A DNA stretch of 42,398 nt from Bacteroidota bacterium (GTDB taxonomy: Bacteria > Bacteroidota > Bacteroidia > Bacteroidales > UBA10428), in contig JAEZZA010000028.1 of assembly GCA_023442525.1 (NCBI GenBank), positions 1 to 42,398 of the forward strand. The letters run 5' to 3'. The notes beneath the pieces were generated by a model that worked only from the letters and a program-made list of their open reading frames with translations, had not been told where the DNA came from and did no database searches. Both the position numbers and the translations under genes were made by a program. Shown here in pieces: positions 42,338-42,398 of the stretch (position 1 is the stretch's first letter; each line of letters opens with the position of its first letter).

Positions 42338-42398
42338 CTCCCCACTCCCCACTCCCCACTCCCTAATCCCTACTCCCTACTCCCTACTCCCTACTCCC
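42338..42398 (+). repeat. Heptamer tandem repeat (ctcccca)n/(ctcccta)n at the window end
   Basis: About three ctcccca units are followed by about five ctcccta units, one with an a-for-c change (ctaatcc). The array runs off the window, so its length is unknown. It is non-coding and sits immediately behind the hppA terminator. Confidence 0.8.

Noticed and set aside
1..42398. tRNA or rRNA genes
   Set aside because: No cloverleaf with TTC-loop sequence or conserved rRNA segment was noticed on reading the gaps; a tRNA scan would settle it.

Overview
The window comes from a member of the Bacteroidota, probably a Bacteroidales/Marinilabiliales-type anaerobe, although the species cannot be named from sequence alone. 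The signs are a type IX secretion (T9SS) type A C-terminal sorting domain, a giant SprB-repeat surface protein, a dcw cluster with a Bacteroidota-style FtsL-like protein, a PASTA-tailed FtsI and an FtsZ ending NPYLHGAVD, and a general lack of strong Shine-Dalgarno sequences.

Region 1 (1-940) is mobile-element territory. A REP-associated tyrosine transposase (RAYT) gene is bracketed by near-perfect inverted copies of a hairpin-forming palindrome. A fragment of a second, about 90% identical RAYT copy runs off the left edge, and an orphan C-terminal reading frame lies to the right.

Region 2 (928-19796, minus strand) is a tightly packed six-gene operon for very large exported proteins: a 1475-aa unknown, a 704-aa fibronectin III lipoprotein, a 1982-aa SprB-repeat T9SS protein, a 587-aa outer-membrane beta-barrel, a 1302-aa multidomain protein (TANFOR-like domain, FN3, zinc metallopeptidase, papain-like/C39-like C-terminus) and a 231-aa lipoprotein. 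Two junctions are ATGA overlaps. The last third of the 1302-aa protein and the whole lipoprotein gene are far more AT-rich than the rest. This looks like a polymorphic-toxin locus with an exchangeable effector tip and cognate immunity gene, and it is the best candidate here for an undescribed system. A HEAT-like exported protein lies just upstream.

Region 3 (20836-21891) has no intact gene. It holds a clustered array of eight short palindromes, other hairpins, short tandem repeats and decayed coding remnants, one resembling a YD/Rhs repeat.

Region 4 (21892-38735) starts with a minus-strand acyltransferase. The plus-strand division and cell-wall cluster follows: mraZ-rsmH-ftsL-like-ftsI-murE-mraY-murD-ftsW-murG-murC-ftsQ-ftsA-ftsZ, then a YqeY-family gene. 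The order matches the classical dcw cluster but lacks murF and ddl. Four TGGG-type boxes at exactly 10-bp spacing precede mraZ and are a ready autoregulatory site. The products make lipid II (MurE, MraY, MurD, MurG, MurC), polymerise and cross-link septal peptidoglycan (FtsW, FtsI) and build the divisome (FtsL-like, FtsQ, FtsA, FtsZ).

Region 5 (38736-42398) contains a REP-like palindrome between convergent genes, a minus-strand DUF1080 protein, a repeat-bearing 450-bp spacer, and a K+-dependent-type membrane pyrophosphatase (hppA) with a strong intrinsic terminator. The window ends in a heptamer tandem repeat.
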